Assembly (NCBI RefSeq): GCF_001556185.1
Contig: NZ_LSIJ01000073.1
Location: 1-44,429 of the forward strand
Direction: 5' to 3'
Length of the DNA stretch: 44,429 nucleotides
Origin: Sphingomonas sp. CCH10-B3
GTDB taxonomy: Bacteria; Pseudomonadota; Alphaproteobacteria; Sphingomonadales; Sphingomonadaceae
Shown here: in pieces, positions 1 through 9,182 of the stretch
Layout of the letters: each line of letters begins with the position of its first letter
Position numbering within the stretch: the first letter of the stretch is position 1
The notes under the pieces: model-generated
The model's input: only the letters and a program-made list of their open reading frames with translations
The model's database searches: none
Told to the model about the DNA's origin: nothing
Program-made: the position numbers and the translations under genes

Positions 1-7
1 CACCCAA

Positions 8-32
8 CCCTCTCCCCCGCAGGGGGAGAGGG
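8..32. repeat. Short GC-rich palindrome upstream of mfd
   Basis: An 11-bp perfect inverted repeat (CCCTCTCCCCC / GGGGGAGAGGG) with a 3-nt GCA loop lies 15 bases before the mfd start. Palindromes of this CTCCC/GGGAG type are dispersed through many sphingomonad genomes. No T-run follows on either strand, so it is more likely an interspersed palindrome than a terminator. Confidence 0.6.
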
Positions 33-47
33 CTTTCGGATCTTCCA

Positions 48-3000
48 ATGCCCAACTTGACGACTCTCCTCTCGGCCCCCGCCCCGCTCACCCTCAGCGG
101 CGTGCCCAACGGCTTCCTCCCGTGGCTGCTCGCCGATCTCGCGCGCGCGGGTGGGCGCACCGTGTTCATCGCGCCGGACGAAGCCGCAATGCGCGCGATC
201 GAGGGCGCCGCGCCCTATTTCGCGCCCGAGATCGAGACGATCGCCTATCCGGCATGGGACTGCCTGCCCTATGACCGCGCCTCGCCGACCCTGCGCGTCA
301 TGGCCGAGCGCGTCGCGGCACTCCACAAGCTGCAGGCCAAGCGGTCCAGGCCGCAGCTGATCCTCACCACCGCCAACGCCGCCGCGCAGCGCACGCTCAC
401 CCCTTTCCGCATCCGCCAGCTCGTCGCCACCCTTGCCCCCGGCGAGCGGATCGGGCGCGACCGCGTCGCCAGCCTGCTGCAGGCGAACGGCTATATGCGC
501 GTCGAGACGGTGACCGACTCGGGCGAATTCGCGGTGCGCGGTGGCCTGGTCGACTTGTTCCCGAGCGGCGCCGAGGCAGGCTTGCGGCTCGATTTCTTCG
601 GCGACGAGATCGAATCGGTCCGCACCTTCGATCCCGGCGACCAGCGCACCACGGGCCGCGTCGAGGGCTTCACGCTGCTGCCCGCGTCCGAAGCCCTGCT
701 CGACGACGACAGCGTCAAGCGTTTCCGCACGCGCTACCGCGACCGCTTTGGCGCGACGGCGACGGGCGATCCGCTTTATCAGGCGATCAGCGACGGGCGG
801 CGGCTGGCGGGCATGGAGCATTGGCTGCCGCTGTTCGAGGAGAAGCTCGCAACGCTGTTCGATCATCTCGGCGACGATGCGGTGATCGTGCGCGATTCGG
901 GCGTCGCCAGCGCGGTCGAAAGCCGGTTCGAGGCGATCAGCGACTATCACGCCAATCGCGTGCGTGCGCAGTCGAGCGATCCCGGCAGCTATCGCCCGCT
1001 ACCTGCCGACCAGCTCTATCTCGCGCCCACCGAATGGCAGGAGCGGTTGAGCGCGGCCAAGGTCCACCTCGTCACGCCGTTCCACGAACCCGCGAGCGAC
1101 CGCGTCCTCGAATTCGATGTCGACGGCCCACGCGATTTCGCCCCCGAACGCGCATCGGGCGCCAATATCTACGAAGCTGTGACCGATCACGCCGCCAAGG
1201 TGATGAAAAAGCGCAAGCTCGTGCTCGCCAGCTATTCGATTGGTGCGCGCGATCGGCTGTCGGGGCTGCTTGCCGATCATGGGCTTAAGCGGTTGATGAA
1301 GGCCGAGACCTGGCAGGACGCGCTTGGCCTCGCCGCGAGCGGGAATGTCGCGCTGATCGTCCTCCCGCTCGACCATGGCTTCACCGCGCCCGATGTCGCG
1401 GTGCTGACCGAGCAGGACATGCTCGGCGACCGGCTCGTCCGCCGCACCAAGCGGCGCAAGTCGGCCGACGCCTTTCTCGCCGAGCTGGCGACGCTTTCGC
1501 CCGGCGATCTCGTCGTTCACGTCGATCACGGCATCGGCCGCTACACCGGCCTCACCTCGATCCCGGTCGGCCAGAGCCCGCACGACTGCGTCGCGCTCGA
1601 ATATGCGGGCGGCGACAAGCTCTACGTGCCGGTCGAGAATATCGACGTGCTCAGCCGCTACGGTAGCGACGAAGCGGGCACGCTCGACCGGCTCGGCGGC
1701 GAGGCGTGGCAGCGCCGCAAGTCGAAGATGAAGGAGCGCATCCGCGAAATCGCGGGTGAGCTGATCGCAATTGCCGCCGAGCGGGCTTTGCGCCCCGGCG
1801 AAGTCGCCGAGCCCGATGCGAGCGGCTATCCGAGCTTCGTCGATCGCTTTCCCTATCAAGAAACCGACGATCAGGACCGCGCGATCGGTGATGTGCTCGA
1901 CGATCTGGCGGCGGGCAAGCCGATGGATCGCCTCATCGTCGGCGATGTCGGCTTCGGCAAGACCGAAGTCGCACTGCGGGCAGCATTCGTCGCGGCAATG
2001 GCGGGGCTGCAAGTCGCGGTGGTGTGCCCGACGACGCTGCTTGCGCGCCAGCATTACAACAACTTCGCGGCACGCTTCGAAGGCTTTCCGCTCAGGATCG
2101 GGCGGCTGTCGCGCCTCGTCACCGCCGCCGAAGCCAAGGCGACCCGCGAGGGGCTGGCGGACGGCACGATCGACATCGTCGTCGGCACCCACGCAATCCT
2201 TGCGAAGAGCGTCGACTTCAAGCGGCTCGGGCTGGTGGTGGTCGATGAGGAACAGCGCTTCGGCGTCACCCACAAGGAGCGGCTGAAAGCGCTCAAGAGC
2301 GACGTCCATGTCCTGACGCTGACCGCCACGCCGATCCCGCGCACCTTGCAAATGGCGATGTCGGGCCTGCGCGAACTGTCGGTGATCCAGACGCCGCCGG
2401 TCGACCGGCTCGCGGTGCGGACGTACGTGATGCCGTGGGACCCGGTGGTGTTGCGCGAGGCGTTGCTGCGCGAACATTATCGCGGCGGGCAGAGCTTTTT
2501 CGTCACCCCGCGCATCGCCGACCTGCCCGAAATCGAGGAATTCCTGCGCGAGCATGTCCCCGAAATCCGCTACGTCGTCGCGCACGGCCAGATGGCACCG
2601 ACCGAAGTCGAAGAGCGGATGAGCGCCTTCTACGACAAGAAGTTCGAAGTGCTGGTGTCGACCACCATCGTCGAGTCCGGACTCGACATCCCGAGCGCGA
2701 ACACGATGATCATCCACCGCGCCGACCGCTTCGGCCTCGCCCAGCTCTACCAGCTGCGCGGGCGCGTCGGTCGCGCCAAGACGCGCGCCTATGCGTACCT
2801 CACGACGCCCGCCGACCGAATCGTCACCGAGACCGCCGAAAAGCGGCTGAAAGTGCTGTCCGATCTCGAATCGCTCGGCGCCGGGTTCCAGCTCGCGAGC
2901 CACGATCTCGATATTCGCGGCGCGGGCAATCTGCTCGGCGACGAGCAATCGGGGCACATCCGCGAAGTCGGTTACGAACTCTACCAGTCGATGCTCGAGG

Positions 3001-3497
3001 AAGCGATCATGGACGCGAAGGCGGGTGGCCTCGCCCAGCGCCCGCGCGACTTCTCGCCCCAGATCACCATCGATGCGCCGATCCTGATCCCCGAGGACTA
3101 TGTCCCCGATCTCGACCTGCGCATGGGCCTCTACCGCCGCCTGAACGACATCGACGAGCCGCAGGGGATCGAGGCGTTTGCCGCCGAGCTGATCGACCGC
3201 TTCGGCCCACTGCCCGACGCGACCGAGAATCTGGTCCGCCTGATCGAAATCAAGCTGCACGCGAAAAAGGCCTGCGTCGCCAAGATCGACGTCGGCCCGC
3301 GCGGTGCGCTGGTTGCGTTCCACGACGACAACCCGCCCAACGTCCCCGGCTTGCTGGCCTATGTCGAACGGCTCGGCGGCATCGCCAAACTGCGACCCGA
3401 TTCGAAGCTCGTGCTGACCCGCGCCTGGGGCGATCCCAAGGCGCGGCTCAACGGCGCGCTGCAACTCGCAAGGGGGCTTGCCAAGGCGGCGGGATGA
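48..3497 (+). CDS. mfd: Transcription-repair coupling factor Mfd
   Basis: This protein removes RNA polymerase stalled at DNA lesions and recruits UvrA for nucleotide excision repair; it acts on DNA in the cytoplasm. At 1149 residues it has the usual family length. Its N-terminal third is the UvrB-homology and UvrA-binding region, followed by the RNAP-interacting domain (GDLVVHVDHGIGRY near residue 490). The SF2 translocase carries Walker A GDVGFGKT at about 632-639 and the DEEQ box at about 733-736, with the later helicase motifs SGLDIPSANT and QLRGRVGR. A C-terminal TRCF domain completes it. The start at 48 gives the typical N-terminus; only a weak ribosome binding site is visible. It is intact and monocistronic. 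Confidence 0.97.
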   Translation: MPNLTTLLSAPAPLTLSGVPNGFLPWLLADLARAGGRTVFIAPDEAAMRAIEGAAPYFAPEIETIAYPAWDCLPYDRASPTLRVMAERVAALHKLQAKRSRPQLILTTANAAAQRTLTPFRIRQLVATLAPGERIGRDRVASLLQANGYMRVETVTDSGEFAVRGGLVDLFPSGAEAGLRLDFFGDEIESVRTFDPGDQRTTGRVEGFTLLPASEALLDDDSVKRFRTRYRDRFGATATGDPLYQAISDGRRLAGMEHWLPLFEEKLATLFDHLGDDAVIVRDSGVASAVESRFEAISDYHANRVRAQSSDPGSYRPLPADQLYLAPTEWQERLSAAKVHLVTPFHEPASDRVLEFDVDGPRDFAPERASGANIYEAVTDHAAKVMKKRKLVLASYSIGARDRLSGLLADHGLKRLMKAETWQDALGLAASGNVALIVLPLDHGFTAPDVAVLTEQDMLGDRLVRRTKRRKSADAFLAELATLSPGDLVVHVDHGIGRYTGLTSIPVGQSPHDCVALEYAGGDKLYVPVENIDVLSRYGSDEAGTLDRLGGEAWQRRKSKMKERIREIAGELIAIAAERALRPGEVAEPDASGYPSFVDRFPYQETDDQDRAIGDVLDDLAAGKPMDRLIVGDVGFGKTEVALRAAFVAAMAGLQVAVVCPTTLLARQHYNNFAARFEGFPLRIGRLSRLVTAAEAKATREGLADGTIDIVVGTHAILAKSVDFKRLGLVVVDEEQRFGVTHKERLKALKSDVHVLTLTATPIPRTLQMAMSGLRELSVIQTPPVDRLAVRTYVMPWDPVVLREALLREHYRGGQSFFVTPRIADLPEIEEFLREHVPEIRYVVAHGQMAPTEVEERMSAFYDKKFEVLVSTTIVESGLDIPSANTMIIHRADRFGLAQLYQLRGRVGRAKTRAYAYLTTPADRIVTETAEKRLKVLSDLESLGAGFQLASHDLDIRGAGNLLGDEQSGHIREVGYELYQSMLEEAIMDAKAGGLAQRPRDFSPQITIDAPILIPEDYVPDLDLRMGLYRRLNDIDEPQGIEAFAAELIDRFGPLPDATENLVRLIEIKLHAKKACVAKIDVGPRGALVAFHDDNPPNVPGLLAYVERLGGIAKLRPDSKLVLTRAWGDPKARLNGALQLARGLAKAAG

Positions 3498-3567
3498 GCG
3501 CTTTTTTGTTTCAGTCACGGAATATGTTACGCACACAGCCGAAGAAATCTGACGGGGGCTTGTACGG

Positions 3568-4089
3568 ATGACCGAGATGACGGTTGCCGCACGCTGGGCG
3601 TTGCTTGCCGACACTGTACGCGCGATGGCGCAGGCCGCCACCGCCGCCGAGGTCGTCGCGCTCGCCCATGCCGCTGCCCGCCGCATCGCCCGCGCCGATG
3701 GCATCACCATCGTCAAGCGCATCGGCGAGGAAACCGATTATCTCGCCGAAGACACGGTCGAGCCGCTGTGGACCGGGCTGCAATTCCCGATCGACAAATG
3801 CCTTGCCGGCCGCGCGATGACCGAGGAACGGACGATCGTCGTTCCCGACATCACCCATGTCGAAGACATTCCGCTCAACGTCTATCTCGCGACCTTCATC
3901 CGCAGCCTGGTCGCGGTGCCGATCGGCGACCACCCGCCGACCCACGCCATCTGCGCTTACTGGCGTGAAACGGGGCCGATCGATCCCAATGCGGTTGCGC
4001 TGTTCGAGGCGCTGGCGCGCGGCATCGGCGCGGGATTCGCCCTGGTCGAGATCGCCGACCTCGCTGCCCGCAACGGCGGGGCGGCCTAG
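3568..4089 (+). CDS. GAF-domain protein
   Basis: A 173-residue stand-alone GAF domain, probably a small cytoplasmic sensor. It has an amphipathic N-terminal helix, then the GAF core with the hydrophobic strands around YLAEDTVEPLWTG, the CLAGRAM motif (common in GAF proteins of sensory kinases) and VVPDITHVEDIP. No output domain is attached, so it may act through a partner. A GGGGG tract about 12 bases upstream may be the ribosome binding site. It sits between mfd and a convergent gene, with no obvious operon partner. The ligand is unknown. Confidence 0.8.
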   Translation: MTEMTVAARWALLADTVRAMAQAATAAEVVALAHAAARRIARADGITIVKRIGEETDYLAEDTVEPLWTGLQFPIDKCLAGRAMTEERTIVVPDITHVEDIPLNVYLATFIRSLVAVPIGDHPPTHAICAYWRETGPIDPNAVALFEALARGIGAGFALVEIADLAARNGGAA

Positions 4090-4096
4090 CGGCGCC

Positions 4097-4537
4097 TCAG
4101 CTGCTATGGTCGGCGATGATCTTCCAGCCGTCCGCTTCCTTTGCGAACACCAGCGTCGTCGGGCCGGTCGCGGTCTTTCCGCCCGGATAAGTCAGCAGAT
4201 ACTGGCCGATGTAGAGCGCGTGCTTCGCGTCCAGGAGCCGGAAGTCGAGCGTCTTGAAACTCAGCACCCCGCGCTTGGCCGGATCGTCGAAGCTGTAGCG
4301 CGCCTTGTACCGCGCGGTCATCGCCGCCTTGCCGCGCAGCAACCCCTCCTTGGTGACGAAGCTGGTGGTGGGGTAATCCGAGTAAACCGCCATGAAGGTA
4401 TTCACATCGCCCTTGTTCCATCCCGCGGCACTGGCGGTCATCGCTGCTTCGACCTGATGCTTTTCGGCCGGTTGCGCGACCGCGGGCACAGCCAGCGCAA
4501 TTGTTGCGGATGCCATGCCCCAAGCGAGTTTCGCCAT
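4097..4537 (-). CDS. Exported SnoaL/DUF4440-like (NTF2 fold) protein
   Basis: A 146-residue protein with a Sec signal peptide (MAKLAWGMASATIALAVPAVAQ, probable cleavage after AVA). The mature part has the pattern of the NTF2-like SnoaL/DUF4440 family: an N-terminal helix ending in AAGWNKGDVNTFMAVYS, a central region, and the final strand GWKIIADHSS. These are usually small periplasmic proteins of unknown role. Two starts are possible. The ATG at 4543 overlaps the TGA of the upstream EAL gene but sits directly on the AAGGA, whereas the ATG at 4537 has that site 6 bases upstream and is preferred. The pair is probably translationally coupled. Confidence 0.75.
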   Translation of the reverse strand: MAKLAWGMASATIALAVPAVAQPAEKHQVEAAMTASAAGWNKGDVNTFMAVYSDYPTTSFVTKEGLLRGKAAMTARYKARYSFDDPAKRGVLSFKTLDFRLLDAKHALYIGQYLLTYPGGKTATGPTTLVFAKEADGWKIIADHSS

Positions 4538-4539
4538 CG

Positions 4540-6558
4540 TCATTCCTTTCGTGCCGCGATCAGCGCTGCCAGCGCCGTCACATCGAGCGGTTCGGCGCAG
4601 AGATAGCCCTGATAATATTGGCAGCCTTCCTTCGCGAGCAGATCGAGTTGCTCGGGCGTCTCCACCCCTTCGGCGATCACCGACAGCCCCAGCGAGCGCG
4701 CCATGTCGATCACGCCGCGCACCACGATGCGGTCGCGCGTCGACCCGGCTATGTCCTGCGCGAGCTTCTTGTCGATCTTGAGGTAATCGAGCGGCAATGC
4801 CTTGAGATAGGCAAGACTCGAATAGCCCGTGCCGAAATCGTCGATCGCGACGCGACATCCGGCGCTGCGCAATTCGCTGAGCAGCGCAGCGGCAATCCCC
4901 AGATCCTCGATCAGCCCGCTTTCGGTGATCTCGACCGTCAGCCGCGCGCGCGGAAAGCCGCTCGCGTCGATGCGGTCGAGGAAGATATCGGCAAAGCCCG
5001 GCCGGGCGATGTCGGCGGCGGTCAGGTTGATCGCCAGCCGCAGCTTGCCGAGCGCTGGCGGCCAGTCGGCGGCACGCGCGAGCGCGGTGCGCTGGATATG
5101 GTCCGATAGCGCGATCGCGACATCGGCGCGGTCGGCAGCCGCGAACAGAGTCTCCGCACCGAGCGCGCCGCGCTGCGGATGCTCCCACCGCGCGAGCGCT
5201 TCGACGCCGACGATGGCGCCGCTGCCGATCGCCACTTGCGGCTGGAACAGGATGTCGATCTCGCCGCGTTCGATCGCATTGCGCAGGTCGACCGCGAGCG
5301 TATCGAGCGATGGCCCCGCATCGCCGTCGCGCGCGACATGGATCGTCAGGCTGTCGGAAGCACGCGCGATCGCGAGCGCTTCGCCCGCCCGGCGCAGCAG
5401 GTCGGCCGCCGTCTCGCCGGGCAGCTGCGCGGGCGCGATGCCGATGCGGCAGCCCAGCACCGTCACTGCGCTGCCCGCGACAAAGGGGCGCAGCAGTGCC
5501 TCCGCGACGCGTCCGGCGGCGAACTCGATCCGCTGCGGGCTGTCGTCGGCGGCGAGCAGGAATTCGGAGCCGCCCATCCGCGCGACCACCGCGCCGCGCC
5601 CGAAAAGATCGGCCGCGACTTCCTCGATCCGGCGCTGCGCCGCGCGGAGCAGCGCATCCCCCGCCGTGCGGCCATAGGCCGTGTTGACGATGTCGAAGCG
5701 ATTGAGCGCGATCAGTGCGGCCTGCACTGCCCGCCCCTCGCCCAATTGCCGGTCGAGCCAGCGCCGCGCGCCAGCAGCGTCACGCACCCCCGACAAGGCA
5801 TCGCGCAGGATCGTCGCTGCCTCGGGTACAGCGCCGAGCCGTTCGATGACGGCTTCGGTACTGCCGCTCGCCGCATCATGATGGAGATGCTCGACAACGC
5901 GCCCCAAGGCGCCGAGATCATGCGCAAAGGCGGTCGGCGTCGCCCCGGCGCGCAACCGGCGCCAGGCGGCGAGCGCCGTCGCGCGGTCTGCGGGCGTCAA
6001 TTGGCGCAGCAGCGCGCGCGGCGTCGGCGCAGCGGGCACATCGAGCAGCCGCGCGAGCGCCGGCGTCAGCCGTACCACGCCTGCGCCATCGATCCGCCAG
6101 CCGAGCGGCGCCGGTATCTCGCCACCGCGCCAATCCGCCGCGACCCGAGCCGCATGGCGCGCGGCATAGCGCAGCGCCTCGACGAACTCGGCCTCGCTAT
6201 GCGGGCTCGACAGGAAATGGGTAGCACCCGCTTCATACAGCGCCGCCAGCGCGCCGACGTCGCCGCGCGACACCAGCACCAGCAGCGCGCCGCCGCGCTG
6301 GGCGACGGCATTGCCGAGTGCCGCGGTCGCCGCCAGCCCTTCGCCGAGCGCGCCGCGCGCATCGACCACCGCGAGCGCCGCGCCGCTCGCCCGGTAACGC
6401 TCGACAGCGCCGTCGCCGCGCCGTGCCGCGATCGCCAGCCAGCCGTGACGACCGGCAAGCGCTGCCAATTCGTCACGCTGACGAAAGGACAGGATGAACA
6501 GCGGCGCTGGGTCTGGAACCGCCTGGCAATTCGGATCGGGCGCGGACGCTTCGGTCAT
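4540..6558 (-). CDS. GGDEF/EAL c-di-GMP signalling protein (probable phosphodiesterase)
   Basis: A 672-residue cytoplasmic protein. Residues about 20-130 resemble a receiver or pseudo-receiver fold, followed by a PAS-like stretch, a GGDEF domain and an EAL domain. The GGDEF signature is degenerate (GGSEF at about 329-333), so cyclase activity is doubtful, although it could still bind GTP and act as a regulator. The EAL domain keeps EALARW (about 453-458) and DDFGTGYSS (about 573-581), which supports hydrolysis of c-di-GMP. No membrane segment is seen. An upstream in-frame extension exists, but the ATG at 6558 gives the natural domain start. It lies upstream of the SnoaL-like gene and overlaps its alternative start. 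Confidence 0.9.
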   Translation of the reverse strand: MTEASAPDPNCQAVPDPAPLFILSFRQRDELAALAGRHGWLAIAARRGDGAVERYRASGAALAVVDARGALGEGLAATAALGNAVAQRGGALLVLVSRGDVGALAALYEAGATHFLSSPHSEAEFVEALRYAARHAARVAADWRGGEIPAPLGWRIDGAGVVRLTPALARLLDVPAAPTPRALLRQLTPADRATALAAWRRLRAGATPTAFAHDLGALGRVVEHLHHDAASGSTEAVIERLGAVPEAATILRDALSGVRDAAGARRWLDRQLGEGRAVQAALIALNRFDIVNTAYGRTAGDALLRAAQRRIEEVAADLFGRGAVVARMGGSEFLLAADDSPQRIEFAAGRVAEALLRPFVAGSAVTVLGCRIGIAPAQLPGETAADLLRRAGEALAIARASDSLTIHVARDGDAGPSLDTLAVDLRNAIERGEIDILFQPQVAIGSGAIVGVEALARWEHPQRGALGAETLFAAADRADVAIALSDHIQRTALARAADWPPALGKLRLAINLTAADIARPGFADIFLDRIDASGFPRARLTVEITESGLIEDLGIAAALLSELRSAGCRVAIDDFGTGYSSLAYLKALPLDYLKIDKKLAQDIAGSTRDRIVVRGVIDMARSLGLSVIAEGVETPEQLDLLAKEGCQYYQGYLCAEPLDVTALAALIAARKE

Positions 6559-6625
6559 TTCGGGTAAGCGTAGCAGCGCCCGTTGATTGGCGCCACTGTC
6601 TGCCCTGCCGCCGCGGGCCGGGGCT

Positions 6626-7042
6626 TCAATTCCCTCGTCGCGGCAAATGCTGGTCGCATTCGGCCACGCCTGCCTCAATGCCCAGCCCGGCATAAAGGCC
6701 GCGCGCTTCGCGCCACAGCGGCACCGCTTCGTTCGTCTGCCCACGCAGACCGAGCGCGAGCGCGGTCACGCGCAGCGCATTCGCCACATCGAGTGGGAGC
6801 GCGGCAGGGTCGGCGCGATAGAGCGACAGCGCCTCGCGGCCGCTGGCGAGCGCTGTTTCGATATCGCCCGCTTCCCGCGCCAGATCCGATAAATGCCGCA
6901 GGGCATGCGCGCGCAGTTGCGGCTGCTCGCCACGGCGGGCCAGATCGGCTGCCTCGCGATAGGCGGCGGCTGCGCGATCGGCCTGCCCCTCGGTGCGCAG
7001 TGTGCGCGCATCCGCCAGTTGCGCTTCGATGTCGGTGGGCAT
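6626..7042 (-). CDS. Tetratricopeptide-repeat protein
   Basis: A 138-residue, entirely alpha-helical protein. It shows TPR-like A-G-[FY] helix pairs: one around GQADRAAAAYREAADLARR, then a helix pair around LRHLSDLAREAGDIETALAS, and another around LRGQTNEAVPLWREARGLY. Such small TPR proteins act as interaction scaffolds; no specific partner can be inferred. The start at 7042 is supported by GGGAGAG about 5 bases upstream; a longer in-frame N-terminus to 7105 lacks support. It is divergent from moaA, with which it shares an 82-bp promoter region. Confidence 0.75.
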   Translation of the reverse strand: MPTDIEAQLADARTLRTEGQADRAAAAYREAADLARRGEQPQLRAHALRHLSDLAREAGDIETALASGREALSLYRADPAALPLDVANALRVTALALGLRGQTNEAVPLWREARGLYAGLGIEAGVAECDQHLPRRGN

Positions 7043-7124
7043 CGCTCTCTCCCGAATATGTCTGGTCGGATTGTGCCACGCGGATGCCCTTGCCGCCACC
7101 CGCACGAAAGCCTAGCTCTGCGCC

Positions 7125-8123
7125 ATGGCTTGCGGCTCTGCCCTTATCGACCGCCATGGTCGCACGATCAGCTATCTGCGGATTTCGGTGACCGATCGCT
7201 GCGACCTGCGCTGCCGCTATTGCATGGCCGAGGAAATGACCTTCCTGCCGCGCAGCGAAGTGCTGAGCCTCGAGGAAATCGCGCTGATCGCCGAGCGTTT
7301 CATTGCGCGCGGCGTCACCAAGATCCGCCTGTCGGGCGGCGAGCCACTGGTGCGGCGCGACGTAACCGAGCTGGCAAGGCGGCTGGGTCGATCGCTCGGC
7401 CAAGGGCTAGACGAGCTGACGATGACGACCAACGCAACCCGGCTCGCCGATCATGCCGACGCGCTCTACGCCGCGGGCATGCGGCGCATCAACGTCAGCC
7501 TCGACAGCCGCGACCCTGCGACCTTTCGCCACATTACCCGCCACGGCGACGTCACGCAGGTGCTCGGCGGCATTTTTGCCGCGCGCGACGCGGGGCTCAA
7601 CGTCAAGATCAACATGGTCGCGCTGAAGGGTCTGAACGAGGCCGAGATTCCCGACATGCTTGCATGGTGCGGTGCCAATGGCTTCGACCTATCGCTGATC
7701 GAGACGATGCCGCTCGGCTTCATCGATGAGGATCGCGCCGATCGCTTCCTGCCGCTGACACAGGTATTCGCCGATCTCTCCGCACGGTTCACGCTCAGCG
7801 CCAGCGACCACCGCAGCGGCGGTCCGGCGCGCTATTGGCGGGTCAGTCCCTGGGGCACGCGGCTGGGCCTCATTTCGCCGCTGACCGAGAATTTCTGCGC
7901 GACCTGCAACCGGGTGCGGCTGACAACCGACGGGCGGCTGTTCATGTGCCTCGGCCATGACGATCAGGTCGATCTGAAAAGCGTGATCCGCGAACAGGGC
8001 CTTGCCGGGCTTGACGCGGTGCTCGACATGGCGATGGACCGCAAGCCCGAACGCCACGACTTCGCCATCGCCCCCGGCAGCGCGCCTGCGGTCGCGCGGC
8101 ACATGAGCGTGACCGGCGGATGA
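7125..8123 (+). CDS. moaA: GTP 3',8-cyclase MoaA (molybdenum cofactor synthesis)
   Basis: A radical-SAM enzyme that catalyses the first step of molybdopterin synthesis, rearranging GTP to 3',8-cyclo-GTP. Its 332 residues include the N-terminal radical-SAM cluster motif C26-x3-C30-x2-C33 within CDLRCRYC, the SGGEPLVRRD strand, and the C-terminal second [4Fe-4S] site (FCATCNRVRL followed by a further Cys in LFMCLG). It ends in the conserved Gly-Gly tail (SVTGG) that is essential for MoaA activity. The stop overlaps the nadK start by an ATGA junction, indicating translational coupling. Confidence 0.97.
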   Translation: MACGSALIDRHGRTISYLRISVTDRCDLRCRYCMAEEMTFLPRSEVLSLEEIALIAERFIARGVTKIRLSGGEPLVRRDVTELARRLGRSLGQGLDELTMTTNATRLADHADALYAAGMRRINVSLDSRDPATFRHITRHGDVTQVLGGIFAARDAGLNVKINMVALKGLNEAEIPDMLAWCGANGFDLSLIETMPLGFIDEDRADRFLPLTQVFADLSARFTLSASDHRSGGPARYWRVSPWGTRLGLISPLTENFCATCNRVRLTTDGRLFMCLGHDDQVDLKSVIREQGLAGLDAVLDMAMDRKPERHDFAIAPGSAPAVARHMSVTGG

Positions 8124-8899
8124 CCGCCTTCACCCGGCGCGCGCTGGCCGCATCGCCGACCCCGCAGGCTCAGGAAGCCGCAAGGGCGCTTGCCGATGGC
8201 TATGAATGGCTGCCGGAGGATCAAGCCGAGCTGATCGTCGCGCTTGGCGGTGACGGCTTCATGCTGCAGACGCTGCACCGTCAGCTCGAGCGCACGGGCG
8301 CGCCGCTGCCGGTGTTCGGGATGAACCTGGGCACGGTCGGCTTTCTGATGAACGATTGGCAGGCTTACGGCCTCGACGCACGGCTGGCGGGCAGCAAGGC
8401 GTTCAAGGTCACGCCGCTGCGGATGGTTGCAACGACGATGAGCGGCGAGCGGGTCTCGCTGCCCGCGATCAACGAGGTGTCGCTGCTGCGCGAAACGCGC
8501 GAGACGGCCAAGCTCGAAGTGACGCTCAACGACCGCATCGTCATTCCCGAGCTCGCCTGCGACGGCATCCTCGCGGCGACGCCGGCGGGATCGACCGCCT
8601 ACAACTTCTCGGCGCAGGGACCGATCCTGCCGCTCGGCTCGGCGCTGATCGCGCTCACCCCGATCAGCCCGTTCCGCCCCCGGCGCTGGCGTGGCGCGAT
8701 CCTGCCCGACAAGGCGCGCATCCGGCTGCGCGTGCTCGAACCGCACAAACGCCCGGTGAGCGCGGTTGCCGACCAGCGCGAAGTCCGCGATGTCGCCAGC
8801 GTCGAGATCGCGATCGACCGCACGCGCGAGCTGACGCTGCTGTTCGATCCCGAACATGCGCTCGACGACCGCATCACGATGGAGCAATTCATCGCGTGA
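8120..8899 (+). CDS. nadK: NAD kinase
   Basis: Phosphorylates NAD+ to NADP+ in the cytoplasm. Its 259 residues match the short alphaproteobacterial form. The GGDGFML motif (ATP/polyphosphate binding and catalytic Asp) lies near residue 48, followed by FGMNLGTVGFL, NEVSLLRE (NE/D motif) and the conserved GSTAYNFSAQGP loop. It overlaps moaA by 4 bases and is the last chromosomal protein gene before the tRNA. Confidence 0.95.
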   Translation: MTAFTRRALAASPTPQAQEAARALADGYEWLPEDQAELIVALGGDGFMLQTLHRQLERTGAPLPVFGMNLGTVGFLMNDWQAYGLDARLAGSKAFKVTPLRMVATTMSGERVSLPAINEVSLLRETRETAKLEVTLNDRIVIPELACDGILAATPAGSTAYNFSAQGPILPLGSALIALTPISPFRPRRWRGAILPDKARIRLRVLEPHKRPVSAVADQREVRDVASVEIAIDRTRELTLLFDPEHALDDRITMEQFIA

Positions 8900-8949
8900 A
8901 CGCTTGCAAAGGCTGAATCGCCAGTTATAGAGCGCGCTTCGCACCGCAT

Positions 8950-9024
8950 TCCCTGATAGCTCAGCGGTAGAGCACTCGACTGTTAATCGAGCGGCCGTAG
9001 GTTCGAATCCTACTCAGGGAGCCA
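8950..9024 (+). tRNA. tRNA-Asn(GTT)
   Basis: A complete 75-nt tRNA. The acceptor stem is TCCCTGA/TCAGGGA and the D arm GCTCAGCGGTAGAGC. The anticodon stem CTCGA/TCGAG closes a 7-nt loop with GTT at 8982-8984; the T arm is GTAGGTTCGAATCCTAC, with discriminator G and encoded CCA (9022-9024). An integrase gene begins 158 bases downstream in the same direction, the standard arrangement when the 3' end of a tRNA is the attachment site. Confidence 0.97.
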
Positions 9025-9182
9025 CCCCACAGGATCACGAGGGGTCATAGCGGCGCAATTTGCTTGCTTAGGCGCGGAAAACCGGCAAACCACAGGTGCA
9101 TGGCGGATCATAAAGGATCATCGCAGCGCAAGCGATTTGGGGGCACCGGGGGGGCATGCTGCCACGCCGATGGGGGCATCAC
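9025..9182. other. Probable attL flank with G-tract repeats upstream of integrase 1
   Basis: A 158-base gap between tRNA-Asn and the first integrase. It contains CCACAGG twice (9028 and 9093 regions), three GGATCA boxes, and three GGGGGCA-type direct repeats at 9139-9147, 9148-9158 and 9172-9180. Repeats close to an integrase gene next to a tRNA are typical of attachment-site arms and of integrase autoregulation. The assignment is inferred from position; the matching right attachment site is not in the window. Confidence 0.5.

Noticed and set aside
8..32. Terminator for a gene left of the window
   Set aside because: The hairpin has no T-run and the 5' context is cut off by the window edge; listed only as a palindrome.
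999..3722. A 907-codon open frame antisense to mfd
   Set aside because: It mirrors mfd in high-GC DNA, has low-complexity Arg/Asp-rich composition and matches no known protein pattern.
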